DNA of 64,000 bases from Microcella flavibacter (lineage in GTDB: Bacteria; Actinomycetota; Actinomycetes; Actinomycetales; Microbacteriaceae): contig NZ_CP051299.1 in the NCBI RefSeq assembly GCF_012530535.1, forward strand, positions 1,302,001 to 1,366,000, read 5' to 3'. This document shows, piece after piece, positions 45,828-54,767 of the stretch. Positions within the stretch are counted from its first letter, which is position 1. Each line of letters begins with the position of its first letter. Below the pieces are notes generated by a model. It was given only the letters and a program-made list of their open reading frames with translations, searched no databases and had not been told where the DNA came from. The position numbers were made by a program, and so were the translations under genes.

Positions 45828-47987
45828 TCAGCCGACGCCCTGGATGCGCGGGTCGTGGAAGGTCGCCCCGAACACGCGCTCCGACGCCCCGACCCGATCG
45901 AGGAACGGCGTCACACCGCCCATCTGGAAGGGCCAGCCGGCGCCGAGGATCATGCACAGGTCGATGTCCTCGGCCGCGCTCACGACGCCCGAGTCGAGCA
46001 TCCGGTGGATCTCGTCGGCGAGGCCGTCCTCGAGGCGGGCCGTCAGCTCCGCGACCGTCGACGGGCGAGAGCTCTCGGGACGGTGCTTCGCTACGATCTT
46101 CACGGCCTTCTTGTCGATGCCGGTCGGGTTGCCCTTGCCGTCCTTCTCCAGCAGCACGCCGGCCTCGGCCAGCTCGTGCAGCGCCGCCGAGGGGAAGAAC
46201 CGCTCGGGGAAGGCCGCGTGGTGCGTGTCGAGCACGTGCGCGCCGACCTTGAGGCCGACGAGGTCGAGCAGCACGAACGGGTCCATCGGCAGGCCGAAGT
46301 GGCGCTGCGCGGCGACGACGTCCTCGAAGGGGGTGCCGTTCTCGACCGCGTGCATCGCCTCGCCGAGCAGCTTCGCGAGGATCCGGTTCACGACGAAGCC
46401 GGGGGTGTCAGCGGTGATGACCGCGTTCTTCCGCAGCTTCTGCGCCACGCCCATCGCCGTGGCGAGCGTCGCGTCGTCCGTGGCGGGCGCGTTGACGACC
46501 TCGATGAGCGGCATGACGGCGACGGGGTTGAAGAAGTGGAACCCAACGACGCGCTCGGGGTGCTGCAGCGTCGCGCCGATCTGCTTGACCGACAGGGAGG
46601 ACGTGTTCGTGGCGAGCACGGCCTCGGGCGAGACGTGCTGCTCGATCTCGGCGAAGACCTGCTGCTTGATCGACAGCTCCTCGAAGACGGCCTCGATCAC
46701 CCAGTCGCAGTCGGCGAAGTCGGCCTTGTCGACCGTGCCCGAGACGAGCGCGCGCAGGCGGTTCGCCTCGTCGGGGTCGAGACGGCCCTTCTGCTGCAGC
46801 TCGTCGAGCTCGCCGTGGATGTAGGCGAGACCCTTGTCGACGCGCGCCTGATCGAGGTCGGTGATGATCACCGGCACCTGCAGGCGGCGCAGGAAGAGCA
46901 GCGCGAACTGGCTGGCCATGAGTCCGGCGCCGAGCACGCCGACCTTCGTCACGGGCTTCGCGAGCGCCTTGTCCGGGGCGCCGGCCGGGCGCTTCGCCCG
47001 CTTCTGCACCAGATTGAAGGCGTAGATGGATGCTCGGAACTGGTCACCCGAGATGAGCTCGCCGAGCGCCTCGTCCTCGGCGGCGAAACCCTGCGCCTTG
47101 GTGCTGGACTTCGCTGCCTTGAGCAGGTCGAGCGCGACGTACGGGCTCTTCGCGACCGTGCCGATGCGCTTCTCGAGCATCTTCCGGGCGATGCCGATCG
47201 CGGCGTCCCACTTCACGGCGCGCTCGATCTTGCCGGGCTCGTTCGCGCGCTTGACCTTGGTGCGTCCGGCGATGACGCCGTCGGCCCAACGGATCGAGTC
47301 CTCGAGGAAGCTGGCGGAGTCGAACATGGCATCCGCCATCCCGAGCTCGAACGCCTGGGGCGCCTTGAGCATCCGGTTGTTCTTGAGCGGGTTCTCGACC
47401 ACGACCTTGAGGGCGTTCTCGATGCCGATCAGGTTGGGCAGCAGCCAGGCGCCGCCCCAGCCGGGGATGATGCCGAGGAACACCTCGGGCAGTGCGATGC
47501 CGGCCGCGTTGCGGTCGATCGTGCGGTAGTCCGCGTTGAGAGCGACCTCGACGCCGCCGCCGAGCGCGAGCCCGTTGATGAAGACGAAGGAGGGCACGCC
47601 GAGCTCGCCCAGCTTGCCGAGGGCGTAGTGCCCGAGCTGCGCCATGGCGACGCCGGCCTCCCGGCTGGGGATGTCGCCGACCTTCGAGAGGTCGGCGCCC
47701 GCAGCGAGGATGAACGGCTTGCCGGTCACCGCCACGGCGGCGATCTCGCCGCGCGCGGCCCGGGCGGCCTGGTCGTCCATCACCCGCGCGAACTCGAGCA
47801 GCCCCTGGGGGCCGAGCGTGCTGGGGCGCGTGTGGTCGCGGCCGTTGTCGAGCGTGACGAGCGCGAGCACGCCGCCGCTCGGCAGCGGCACGTCGCGCAG
47901 GAAGGAGTGCGTCACGACCTCGTCGTCGCTGAGGGCGAGGAGGCTGTCGAACTGGCCGACGGAGTACTGGCTGATGGCGCTGGCCAT
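45828..47987 (-). CDS. fadB: 3-hydroxyacyl-CoA dehydrogenase / enoyl-CoA hydratase (FadB type)
   Basis: Bifunctional beta-oxidation enzyme, 719 residues. The N-terminal crotonase half (about 1-300) has NGLALGGGVEVALNADYR and ALPEVFLGIIPGWGGA with the catalytic Glu. The C-terminal dehydrogenase half has the NAD motif VGVLGAGLMASQFAL, NTSSLSVKQIG, GFHFFNPVAVMPLIEVV (catalytic His) and DTPGFVVNRIL. The ATG at 47987 lies 2 nt after the fadA stop, with AAGAAG as Shine-Dalgarno inside the end of fadA. It acts with the FadA thiolase encoded immediately upstream. Confidence 0.95.
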   Translation of the reverse strand: MASAISQYSVGQFDSLLALSDDEVVTHSFLRDVPLPSGGVLALVTLDNGRDHTRPSTLGPQGLLEFARVMDDQAARAARGEIAAVAVTGKPFILAAGADLSKVGDIPSREAGVAMAQLGHYALGKLGELGVPSFVFINGLALGGGVEVALNADYRTIDRNAAGIALPEVFLGIIPGWGGAWLLPNLIGIENALKVVVENPLKNNRMLKAPQAFELGMADAMFDSASFLEDSIRWADGVIAGRTKVKRANEPGKIERAVKWDAAIGIARKMLEKRIGTVAKSPYVALDLLKAAKSSTKAQGFAAEDEALGELISGDQFRASIYAFNLVQKRAKRPAGAPDKALAKPVTKVGVLGAGLMASQFALLFLRRLQVPVIITDLDQARVDKGLAYIHGELDELQQKGRLDPDEANRLRALVSGTVDKADFADCDWVIEAVFEELSIKQQVFAEIEQHVSPEAVLATNTSSLSVKQIGATLQHPERVVGFHFFNPVAVMPLIEVVNAPATDDATLATAMGVAQKLRKNAVITADTPGFVVNRILAKLLGEAMHAVENGTPFEDVVAAQRHFGLPMDPFVLLDLVGLKVGAHVLDTHHAAFPERFFPSAALHELAEAGVLLEKDGKGNPTGIDKKAVKIVAKHRPESSRPSTVAELTARLEDGLADEIHRMLDSGVVSAAEDIDLCMILGAGWPFQMGGVTPFLDRVGASERVFGATFHDPRIQGVG

Positions 47988-47989
47988 GG

Positions 47990-49186
47990 TCACTTCTTTC
48001 CCTTGTAGTGCGGGTTCTCCCAGATGACGCTGCCGCCCTGGCCGAGGCCGACGCACATGGCCGTGAGGCCGTAGCGCACGTCGGGGCGCTCCTCGAAGTG
48101 GCGCGCGAGCTGGATCATGAGGCGCACGCCGGAGCTCGCGAGGGGGTGCCCCACGGCGATCGCGCCGCCCCAGGGGTTGACCCGGGGGTCGTCGTCGTCG
48201 ATGCCGAAGTGGTCGAGCAGGCTCAGCACCTGCACGGCGAAGGCCTCGTTGAGCTCGAAGAGCCCGATGTCGTCGATCGTGAGGCCCGCCTTGCGCAGCG
48301 CCTTCTCGGTCGAGGGGATGGGACCGATGCCCATGACCTCCGGGGCGACGCCCGCGAAGGCGAAGCTGACCATGCGCATCTTGACGCCCAGGCCGAGCTC
48401 CTTCGCCGCATCGTTGCTCGCGAGCAGGCTCACGGTGGCGCCGTCGGTGAGGGGCGAGGCGTTGCCCGCCGTCACGCGGCCGTGAGGGCGGAACGGCGTC
48501 TTGAGCGTCGCGAGGCCCTCCATCGTGGTGCCGGGGCGCAGACCCTCGTCCTGCGTCGCGAGTCCGTATCCCTGCTCGCTGCGGAGGGCGACGGGCACGA
48601 GGTCGGGCTGGATCTTGCCCGCCTCGTACGCGGCGGCGACCTTCTGCTGGCTGCGCATGCCGAAGCGGTCGGAGCGCTCCTTGGTGAGCTGGGGGAACCG
48701 GTCGTGCAGGCGCTCGGCGGTCATGCCCATGTTGAGGGCGTCGCCGCTCACGAGCTTCTCGGCCAGGAACCGCGGGTTCGGGTCGGCGTCCAGACCCATC
48801 GGGTGGCGGCCCATGTGCTCGACGCCGCCGGCGATCGCCACGTCGTACGCGCCGAAGGCGATGGCGCCGGCGACGGTGGTGGTCGCGGTCATGGCGCCCG
48901 CGCACATGCGGTCGATCGCGTAGCCGGGCACCGACATCGGCAGGCCCGCGAGGATCGCGGCGGTGCGGCCGAGCGTGAGGCCCTGGTCGCCCTGCTGGGT
49001 GGTCGCAGCGATGGCGACATCGTCGATGCGATCCTTCGGCAGGGAGGGGTTGCGCTCCAGCAGCCCGATCATCGCCTTGACGATCAGATCATCGGCGCGG
49101 GTGCCCCAGTACATCCCCTTCTCGCCCGCACGTCCGAACGGGGTGCGAACCCCGTCCACGAATACGACTTCGGCTCGATCGGCCAC
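47990..49186 (-). CDS. fadA: Acetyl-CoA acyltransferase (thiolase)
   Basis: Final beta-oxidation step, thiolytic cleavage of 3-ketoacyl-CoA. The 398 residues include nucleophile Cys95 in DRMCAGAMT, His in AVGHPLASSG and the second catalytic Cys378 in AMCVGLGQGGS. NEAFAVQVL is also present. The GTG start at 49186 is chosen because GGGAGG lies just upstream; the 44 extra in-frame residues upstream are Arg/Pro-rich and not thiolase-like. First gene of the fadAB operon. Confidence 0.95.
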   Translation of the reverse strand: MADRAEVVFVDGVRTPFGRAGEKGMYWGTRADDLIVKAMIGLLERNPSLPKDRIDDVAIAATTQQGDQGLTLGRTAAILAGLPMSVPGYAIDRMCAGAMTATTTVAGAIAFGAYDVAIAGGVEHMGRHPMGLDADPNPRFLAEKLVSGDALNMGMTAERLHDRFPQLTKERSDRFGMRSQQKVAAAYEAGKIQPDLVPVALRSEQGYGLATQDEGLRPGTTMEGLATLKTPFRPHGRVTAGNASPLTDGATVSLLASNDAAKELGLGVKMRMVSFAFAGVAPEVMGIGPIPSTEKALRKAGLTIDDIGLFELNEAFAVQVLSLLDHFGIDDDDPRVNPWGGAIAVGHPLASSGVRLMIQLARHFEERPDVRYGLTAMCVGLGQGGSVIWENPHYKGKK

Positions 49187-49262
49187 AGTGCCTCCCTCTG
49201 TTCGGACAACGCCCGCCAGCCTAGGAGCCCCCCGGCGCGCGGCCGGGATCGTGTGCTCAACC

Positions 49263-50711
49263 CTACGAAGGGGTCTCGGCGGCCTCGGCGGGCGCTTGGC
49301 CCGCATCGACAAAGGCACGGGCGATCACCTGTGCTGTTGCGTCAATCTGCCACGAGCGCGCTCCGAGAGCGGCGAGGGCCTCGCCGATCGACTCGGCGTC
49401 GACGCGAGCCGGCGGATTCCACGCGAGCCGCCGCAGATGATCGGGTGTCAGCAGGTTCTCGAGCGGGATGTCCCGCTCCTCGCCGACGGCGGCCACGGCG
49501 GGCTTCGCGGCCTTGAGCCGACGGTCGGCCTCGGGGTTGCGATCGGCCCACGAGCGCGGCGGCGGGATGCTCTCCTCACCGGATCGCAGCACGGGCAGAT
49601 CGTCCGTCGTGCGCCCCGCCTCGATGGCGGCCCACCAGCGGTCGAGCTGCGAGCGGCTCGCCCGACCGTGGAAGCCTTGCAGCGCCGCGAGCTCCCGCTT
49701 GCTGCCGACCGCGGAGCGGACGGCGACGATGAGCGAGGCGTCGGGCAGCAGCCGACCGGGGGCACTGTCGATCTCGCGCGCGTAGGCGTCGCGGGCGAGC
49801 CAGAGCTCGCGGGCGACGGCGAGCGCGCGCTGCCCGCGGACGGTGTGCAGGCCGGAGAGGCGGCGCCAGGGCTCGGCCTTCGGCTCGGGCGCGACCTTCG
49901 CGAGCACGGCGGCGAACTCCTCGGCGGCGAGCTCCGCCTTGCCCGCGGCCTCGAGCCGCGCGGCGATGACGTCGCGCACGTCGACGAGCAGCTCGACGTC
50001 GAGCGCGGCGTAGGTGAGCCAGGAGGCCGGCAGCGGGCGCGTCGACCAGTCCGCGGCCGAGTGCTCCTTGGCGAGGTGGAGGCCGAGGGTCTCCTCCACG
50101 ACGGCGCCGAGGCCCACGCGGGGGAGGCCCGCGAGCCGCGCTCCGAGCTCGGTGTCGAAGAGCCTGCGGGGCTCGAGCTCGAGCTCACGGAGGCAGGGGA
50201 GGTCCTGGCTGGCCGCGTGCAGCACCCACTCCTCGTCGCCGATCGCCTGCTGGAGCTCGGAGAAGTCGCCGACGGCGGGGGGATCGAACATGAAGGTGCC
50301 GGAGCCGCGGCGGAAGACCTGGATGAGGTAGGCCCGCTGGGAGTAGCGGAAGCCGCTCGCGCGCTCCGCATCCACCGCCACGGGCCCATGGCCCGCCCGC
50401 AGCGCGTCGACGGCCGCGAGGTAGTCCTCCCGCGTCTCGATGACGACGGGCGCCTGCGCGGGCACCGCGGTCGGCAGCGGCGGGCGCTCGGGCTCGACCG
50501 CGGCGGGCGGCTCGTCCGCGACCGGTGCCGGCACGACGGGGGCCGACGCGGCGGGCTTCGGATCGGTCGCGTCGGGGGTCGGGACGGAGGGCGCCGTCGG
50601 CGTCGAGGGGGGCTCCGAGGGCGCCGCCGCTCCACTCGATGCGCGCCGACCGGGCATGCGGGCACGCACCGACTCGGGCACGGCGAAGGGATCGGGGATG
50701 GAGTCAGGCAC
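49263..50711 (-). CDS. rnd: Ribonuclease D-like 3'-5' exonuclease with HRDC domain
   Basis: A 482-residue DEDD-superfamily exonuclease, probably acting on tRNA or structured RNA 3' ends. After a 90-residue Ala/Pro-rich N-terminus come VAVDAERASGFRYSQ (Asp-x-Glu), HAASQDLPCL, LFDTELGARL (Asp) and YAALDVELL (Tyr and Asp of the DEDDy set). The HRDC domain (about 305-390) includes RALAVARELWLARDAYARE, and a second helical domain follows. It starts at a GTG 8 nt inside the end of the DUF3000 gene. The rnd-DUF3000 pair is conserved in mycobacteria. Confidence 0.93.
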   Translation of the reverse strand: MPDSIPDPFAVPESVRARMPGRRASSGAAAPSEPPSTPTAPSVPTPDATDPKPAASAPVVPAPVADEPPAAVEPERPPLPTAVPAQAPVVIETREDYLAAVDALRAGHGPVAVDAERASGFRYSQRAYLIQVFRRGSGTFMFDPPAVGDFSELQQAIGDEEWVLHAASQDLPCLRELELEPRRLFDTELGARLAGLPRVGLGAVVEETLGLHLAKEHSAADWSTRPLPASWLTYAALDVELLVDVRDVIAARLEAAGKAELAAEEFAAVLAKVAPEPKAEPWRRLSGLHTVRGQRALAVARELWLARDAYAREIDSAPGRLLPDASLIVAVRSAVGSKRELAALQGFHGRASRSQLDRWWAAIEAGRTTDDLPVLRSGEESIPPPRSWADRNPEADRRLKAAKPAVAAVGEERDIPLENLLTPDHLRRLAWNPPARVDAESIGEALAALGARSWQIDATAQVIARAFVDAGQAPAEAAETPS

Positions 50712-51300
50712 GGGGGCTCCGTCGTCGGGGGAGGGCGACGACGCCCTCGGGAGTGGGCGGGTAGCCGGCGACCATGCACAGCAGCTCGGCCCAGCCCTCG
50801 ACGTGCGCGGCGAGATCGTCGTCGAGCGGGGTCCACGAGGCGCGCAGCTCGATCTGCGCCCCGCTGCCCTGCGCGGCGAGCTCGCCGTAACCGGTGGAGA
50901 GGATGCGCGTGGCCGTGCCGCTGGCCGCCGTGTGACCGGCGCCGCGGGCCGCGAGGGCGTCGGTGAGCCACGCCCACGCGACGTCGGCCACGAAGGGATC
51001 GAGGCCGATGTCGTTCTCGAGCGGGGCCTGGACGAGGCAGATGATGCGCGTCGTCCCTCCCCATCCCTCGGGCGCCTCGGGGTCGAACAGCAGGATCAGC
51101 CGGCCGGTGCCGAGATCGGCGTCGTCGGCGTGCCGCGCCGGGTTCACGTCGGCCGCGAGCGCGTGCGCGTAGGGGGCGAGCCCCGTCGGCGCCGGGATCC
51201 TCGAGACGACGAGCTCCTCACGCAGCACCGCGGCGTCGAGCGAGGCGACGAGGGCCGCGAAGACGGCCGCGGGTTCGGTGGCGACGGGGGAGGCGGGCAC
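50704..51300 (-). CDS. DUF3000 protein
   Basis: A 198-residue protein with LREELVVSRIPAPTGLAPYAH-type landmarks (VVSRIPAPTGLAPYAHALAA), GRLILLFDPEAPEGWGGTTR and ELLCMVAGYPPTPEGVVALP. The function is unknown; the family accompanies rnd throughout actinobacteria. It begins at a GTG with TAGTCT 6 nt upstream (leaderless) and overlaps rnd by 8 nt, so the two are co-expressed. Confidence 0.9.
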   Translation of the reverse strand: MPASPVATEPAAVFAALVASLDAAVLREELVVSRIPAPTGLAPYAHALAADVNPARHADDADLGTGRLILLFDPEAPEGWGGTTRIICLVQAPLENDIGLDPFVADVAWAWLTDALAARGAGHTAASGTATRILSTGYGELAAQGSGAQIELRASWTPLDDDLAAHVEGWAELLCMVAGYPPTPEGVVALPRRRSPRA

Positions 51301-51306
51301 GTGTGC

Positions 51307-51329
51307 AGACTAGGAGCAGTTGCTAGGTT
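51307..51329. promoter_or_regulatory. Divergent leaderless promoters of DUF3000 and the hydrolase leader
   Basis: Minus-strand TAGTCT (51307-51312) has 6 nt to the DUF3000 GTG. Plus-strand TAGGTT (51324-51329) has 6 nt to a GTG at 51336 that opens a 15-codon leader. Confidence 0.55.
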
Positions 51330-51335
51330 CGTCGC

Positions 51336-51383
51336 GTGAGACTCGCCGGACCGCCGCGACGCGCGCTGCCGCGCGCCCGATGA
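51336..51383 (+). CDS. Possible 15-residue leader peptide coupled to the hydrolase
   Basis: A GTG 6 nt after a -10 box opens VRLAGPPRRALPRAR and stops at a TGA that overlaps the hydrolase ATG (ATGA, 51380-51383). The hydrolase ATG has no Shine-Dalgarno of its own, so ribosomes finishing the leader would re-initiate there. Alternatively a one-base indel has split the true hydrolase N-terminus. Confidence 0.45.
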   Translation: MRLAGPPRRALPRAR

Positions 51384-52579
51384 GCCCGTCGCCCGGCTCC
51401 CGCGCCGGCATCCTCCTCGGCGCGATCGTGGTCGGCGCAGCCGTCGCCGCGATGTCGGCGACCGCCGCGGTCGCGGTCGGCATGGCGCGTCGCGTCGTCA
51501 CGCCAGCCGTGCGGCGCGAGGAGGACGTCGCGATCCACGGCGTCGACCTGGATGCGCGGTGGATCCGCCTCGGCCGTACGCCCGACACCGCCGTTCCGGG
51601 CCGCTACGGGCTCTGGTTCGCCGGCGGGGCGGGGCACGCGCGCGTCGGGCGCATCCTGACCACCACGCCGACGACCGTCACCCGGGTGCTCGAGAGCGTG
51701 CAGAGCGGTCGCATCCAGGAGGCCCGGCGGGGCCGCTGGGGCGCCTGGTTCCATCTGAACCCGGCCGACCTCGGGCTCGACGCCGAGGAGGTCGCCGTCG
51801 CGACCGAGCTCGGGCCGGCCCCCGCCTGGGTCGTGCACCCGGCGAGCGGGCCCTCGACCGACTGGGTCGTGCAGGTGCACGGCCGGGGCGTCACCCGCGC
51901 AGAGGGGCTGCGCGCACTGCCGGTGTTCCGCCGCGCCGGCTTCTCGAGCCTGCTCATCAGCTACCGCAACGACGGTCTCGCCCCGCCGAGCGCCGACGGC
52001 CGCTACGCCCTCGGGCTCGAGGAGTGGCGCGACCTGGAATCGGCGGTCGCCGAGGCTCTGCGGCGCGGCGCCGCGCGCATCGTCGTCATGGGGTGGTCGA
52101 TGGGCGGGGCCATCACCCTGCAGTTCCTCACCCGATCCCCGCTCGCCCATCACGTCGTCGGCGCCGTGCTCGAGTCGCCCGTCGTCGACTGGCGGACGGT
52201 GCTGCGGTTCCACGCGGCGCTCTCCGGGCTGCCGAGGCCGGTCGGCGAGGTCGCCCTCGGCGTGCTCGGCTCCGCGGGCGCTCGTCCGCTGCTCGGCATC
52301 GGGGCGCCCATCGACCTGGCCGAGCTCGACCTCGTCGCCCGCGCCGACGAGCTGACGGTGCCGCTGCTGCTGCTGCACAGCGACGACGACGGCTACGTGC
52401 CGCCCGGCGCCTCGCTCGCGCTGGCGGCGGCCCGACCCGACATCGTGACGCTCGAGCGGTTCGCCGTCGCCCGGCACACCAAGCTGTGGAACGTCGACCC
52501 CGTGCGCTGGGAGGCGGTCATCGAGCGGTGGCTCCGGGCCCGGGCTCAGGCGGGGACGGCTCGCGACCAGCGCGCGTAG
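51380..52579 (+). CDS. Membrane-anchored alpha/beta hydrolase
   Basis: A 399-residue serine hydrolase. Residues about 9-35 (GILLGAIVVGAAVAAMSATA) form a signal anchor, so the enzyme likely faces the exterior. A 120-residue N-terminal domain precedes the hydrolase fold: VQVHGRG (oxyanion region), VMGWSMGGAIT with the nucleophile Ser (about 240), LHSDDDGYVPP with the acid Asp, and ARHTKLWN with the His. The substrate is unknown. Its last 34 bases overlap the convergent reductase gene. Confidence 0.82.
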   Translation: MSPSPGSRAGILLGAIVVGAAVAAMSATAAVAVGMARRVVTPAVRREEDVAIHGVDLDARWIRLGRTPDTAVPGRYGLWFAGGAGHARVGRILTTTPTTVTRVLESVQSGRIQEARRGRWGAWFHLNPADLGLDAEEVAVATELGPAPAWVVHPASGPSTDWVVQVHGRGVTRAEGLRALPVFRRAGFSSLLISYRNDGLAPPSADGRYALGLEEWRDLESAVAEALRRGAARIVVMGWSMGGAITLQFLTRSPLAHHVVGAVLESPVVDWRTVLRFHAALSGLPRPVGEVALGVLGSAGARPLLGIGAPIDLAELDLVARADELTVPLLLLHSDDDGYVPPGASLALAAARPDIVTLERFAVARHTKLWNVDPVRWEAVIERWLRARAQAGTARDQRA

Positions 52580-53265
52580 GAGAGCCCCTCGGCGTCGACG
52601 AGCAGCTGGGTGCGCTGCCAGGTCGTGAGCGGAGCATCCCCCTCGCCCAGGAGGGGCAGCGCGCGGCCGCCCAGCCGCGGGGCGGTGGTGAGGCACAGCT
52701 CGTCGAGGAGGTCCGCCTCGAGGAGCGAGCGGATGACCGAGGGGCCGCCCTCCGCGACGAGCGAGCGCAGGCCGAGACCGCGCAGCGCATCGACCGCCTC
52801 GCTGATCGAGAAGGAGTGCTCGGCGACGACGACCGCACGGTGAGGGAGGACGCCGAGAGAGGCCGCGACCCGCTCCGCCCCGGCGGCGGTCGTCAGCACG
52901 ACGACCGGGGGCGCGCCCTCGCGCGGCGCGAGACGGTGCCCGTCGAGACGACCGCTCGCCGAGACGATCGCGAGAGGCGCCCTCGACGGCAGACGGTAGC
53001 CCTCGGCGCGCACGGTGCCGGCACCGACGAGCACCGCGTCGGCGCTCTCGCGGATGACGCCGAGGATCATGCGGTCGGTGCGGCTGCTGAGCGAGTCCGA
53101 GAGGCCGTCGCCGCCGGCCGCCCGCCCGTCGATGGTGACGACGAGGTTGCACCGGATGCCCTCCGCGCCCTCCGGCGCGTACCACTCGAGCAGCCGATCC
53201 CGAGCACCCGGCGCCGCGACGTCGAGCTCGTCGCCCGGTGCCGGCAGCAGCCGACGCAGGATCAC
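52546..53265 (-). CDS. Pyrimidine reductase (RibD C-terminal) family protein
   Basis: A 239-residue dihydrofolate-reductase-fold protein of the RibD C-terminal group. Landmarks: RCNLVVTIDGRAAG, DRMILGVIRESADAVLVGAGTVRAEGY (split here as RMILGVIRESADAVLVGAG), LVAEGGPSVIRSLLEADLLDELCLT (EGGPS is the NADPH-binding loop) and TAPRLGG. No deaminase domain is present. It may act in riboflavin synthesis or as an orphan reductase. Its GTG start overlaps the sufE stop, so it is coupled to sufE. Confidence 0.85.
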   Translation of the reverse strand: MILRRLLPAPGDELDVAAPGARDRLLEWYAPEGAEGIRCNLVVTIDGRAAGGDGLSDSLSSRTDRMILGVIRESADAVLVGAGTVRAEGYRLPSRAPLAIVSASGRLDGHRLAPREGAPPVVVLTTAAGAERVAASLGVLPHRAVVVAEHSFSISEAVDALRGLGLRSLVAEGGPSVIRSLLEADLLDELCLTTAPRLGGRALPLLGEGDAPLTTWQRTQLLVDAEGLSYARWSRAVPA

Positions 53266-53696
53266 GCGGCGGTCTTCTCGCGCACCTGGCGCTTGATGCG
53301 GCCGAGCATCCCGGTCATGCCCCGCAAGCGCAGCGGGCTGACGGCGGTGGTGAGCCCGAGATCGAAGGCGAAGTCGTCGGGCACGGCGAGCACGGTCGCC
53401 GCGTCGAGGCCGGAGAGCCCCTGCACGAGGATCGAGGCGAACCCCCGCGTCGTCGGGGATTCGGCCGGCGCGGTCGCGTGGACCGCGACGACGTCGCCCT
53501 TGACGGCGACGAAGAGGAACACCGGCGACTGGCACTCCTCGACGCGCTCGAGCAGCTCGGGGCGGTCCCGGTACTCCTCCGGCAGGTTGGGCAGCTCGTT
53601 CGAGAACTCCAGCAGCAGCTGCAGGCGATCCTTCTCGGTCAGCGCGAGAAAGTCCTCGCGGGTCTCGGCGAGGGCGGGGGGCAGGTCGGCGGTCAC
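53262..53696 (-). CDS. sufE: SufE-type sulphur acceptor
   Basis: A 144-residue SufE-family protein that accepts persulphide sulphur from a SufS-type cysteine desulphurase. The acceptor Cys55 lies in RVEECQSPVFLF (family VxGCQSxVW); the C-terminal GLTTAVSPLRLRGMTGM is also typical. The GTG start has TAGCCT 6 nt upstream. It lies directly downstream of a rhodanese gene, which makes a sulphur-transfer role plausible. Confidence 0.92.
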   Translation of the reverse strand: MTADLPPALAETREDFLALTEKDRLQLLLEFSNELPNLPEEYRDRPELLERVEECQSPVFLFVAVKGDVVAVHATAPAESPTTRGFASILVQGLSGLDAATVLAVPDDFAFDLGLTTAVSPLRLRGMTGMLGRIKRQVREKTAA

Positions 53697-53702
53697 GACT
53701 CG

Positions 53703-53708
53703 AGGCTA
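53703..53708 (-). promoter_or_regulatory. -10 box of sufE inside the sseA stop codon
   Basis: Minus-strand TAGCCT; its TAG is the sseA stop codon. Six nt separate it from the sufE GTG. Confidence 0.5.
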
Positions 53709-54605
53709 TCGAGCGGGCGCGTCGCCGGGCTCGGTGCCGGTGGTGATGGGCACGCGCACGGCGCTGCCCCACTCCGTCCACGAGCCGTCGTAGTTGCGCA
53801 CCTTCTCGACGCCCAGCAGGTGGGTGAGCACGAACCAGGTGTGGCTCGAACGCTCGCCGATGCGGCAGTAGGCGATCACGTCGTCCGCGTCGCCGACGCC
53901 GGCCTCGTCGCGGTAGATGGCGGAGAGCTCGTCGAGCGGGCGGAAGGTGCCGTCCTCGTTCGCGGCGCGGCTCCACGGCACGCTGCGCGCGGTCGGGATG
54001 TGGCCCGCGCGCAGGGCGCCCTCCTCGGGGTACGCGGGCGCGGTCGTCCGCTGACCGCTGTACTCCTCGGGGCTGCGCACGTCGATGAGCGGCTTGCCGA
54101 GGTGGTCGAGCACGTCCTCCTTGAAGGCGCGGATGCTCTCATCGCGCCGCTCGACGACGGGGTAGTCGGTCGGGGTCGGCGTCGGGGCGTCGGTCGTGAT
54201 CGCTCGGCCCTCGGCGACCCAGCGGTCGCGGCCGCCGTCGAGCAGCCGCACGTCCTCGTGCCCGAAGAGCGTGAAGACCCACAGCGCGTACGCGGCCCAC
54301 CAGTTGCTCTTGTCGCCGTAGATCACGACGGTCGAGTCGCGGGCGATGCCCTTCGCGCTCATGAGCGCGGAGAACTGCGCGCCGTCGATGTAGTCGCGCA
54401 TGACGGGGTCGTTGAGCTCGGTGTGCCAGTCGACCTTCACCGCGCCGGGGATGTGCCCCACCTCGTACAGCAGCACGTCCTCGTCGGACTCGACGACGAC
54501 GAGGCCCTCGGCGCCGAGGTGCTGCTCGAGCCACTCGGTCGAGACGAGGCGCTCGGGGTGGGCGTAGTGCTGGAACTTCGCAGTGCTGTCGACGGGGATC
54601 GTCAT
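53706..54605 (-). CDS. sseA: Thiosulfate / 3-mercaptopyruvate sulphurtransferase
   Basis: A 299-residue tandem rhodanese. The N-terminal domain ([20 protein letters not shown]) is inactive: its loop [12 protein letters not shown] has Asp for Cys. The C-terminal domain carries active Cys247 in [13 protein letters not shown], the thiosulfate-type CRxGxR loop. It transfers sulphur from thiosulfate to thiols or cyanide. AGGAGAAG precedes the ATG. The sseA-sufE arrangement is common in actinobacteria. Confidence 0.94.
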   Translation of the reverse strand: MTIPVDSTAKFQHYAHPERLVSTEWLEQHLGAEGLVVVESDEDVLLYEVGHIPGAVKVDWHTELNDPVMRDYIDGAQFSALMSAKGIARDSTVVIYGDKSNWWAAYALWVFTLFGHEDVRLLDGGRDRWVAEGRAITTDAPTPTPTDYPVVERRDESIRAFKEDVLDHLGKPLIDVRSPEEYSGQRTTAPAYPEEGALRAGHIPTARSVPWSRAANEDGTFRPLDELSAIYRDEAGVGDADDVIAYCRIGERSSHTWFVLTHLLGVEKVRNYDGSWTEWGSAVRVPITTGTEPGDAPAR

Positions 54606-54767
54606 GGCGCTTCTCCTGGCTCGTCGGCGTCCGGATCGGACGGCGGGGGATCGGGGGCGGGCCCCCGGTTATCCTGGGAGCGACCGCGCCCGACGAATCT
54701 ACGCACTCCGGCTGGGCGCCGACCACGATCCGGCACTGATGCGCCGCACCCGAGGAGCTCGACACCG

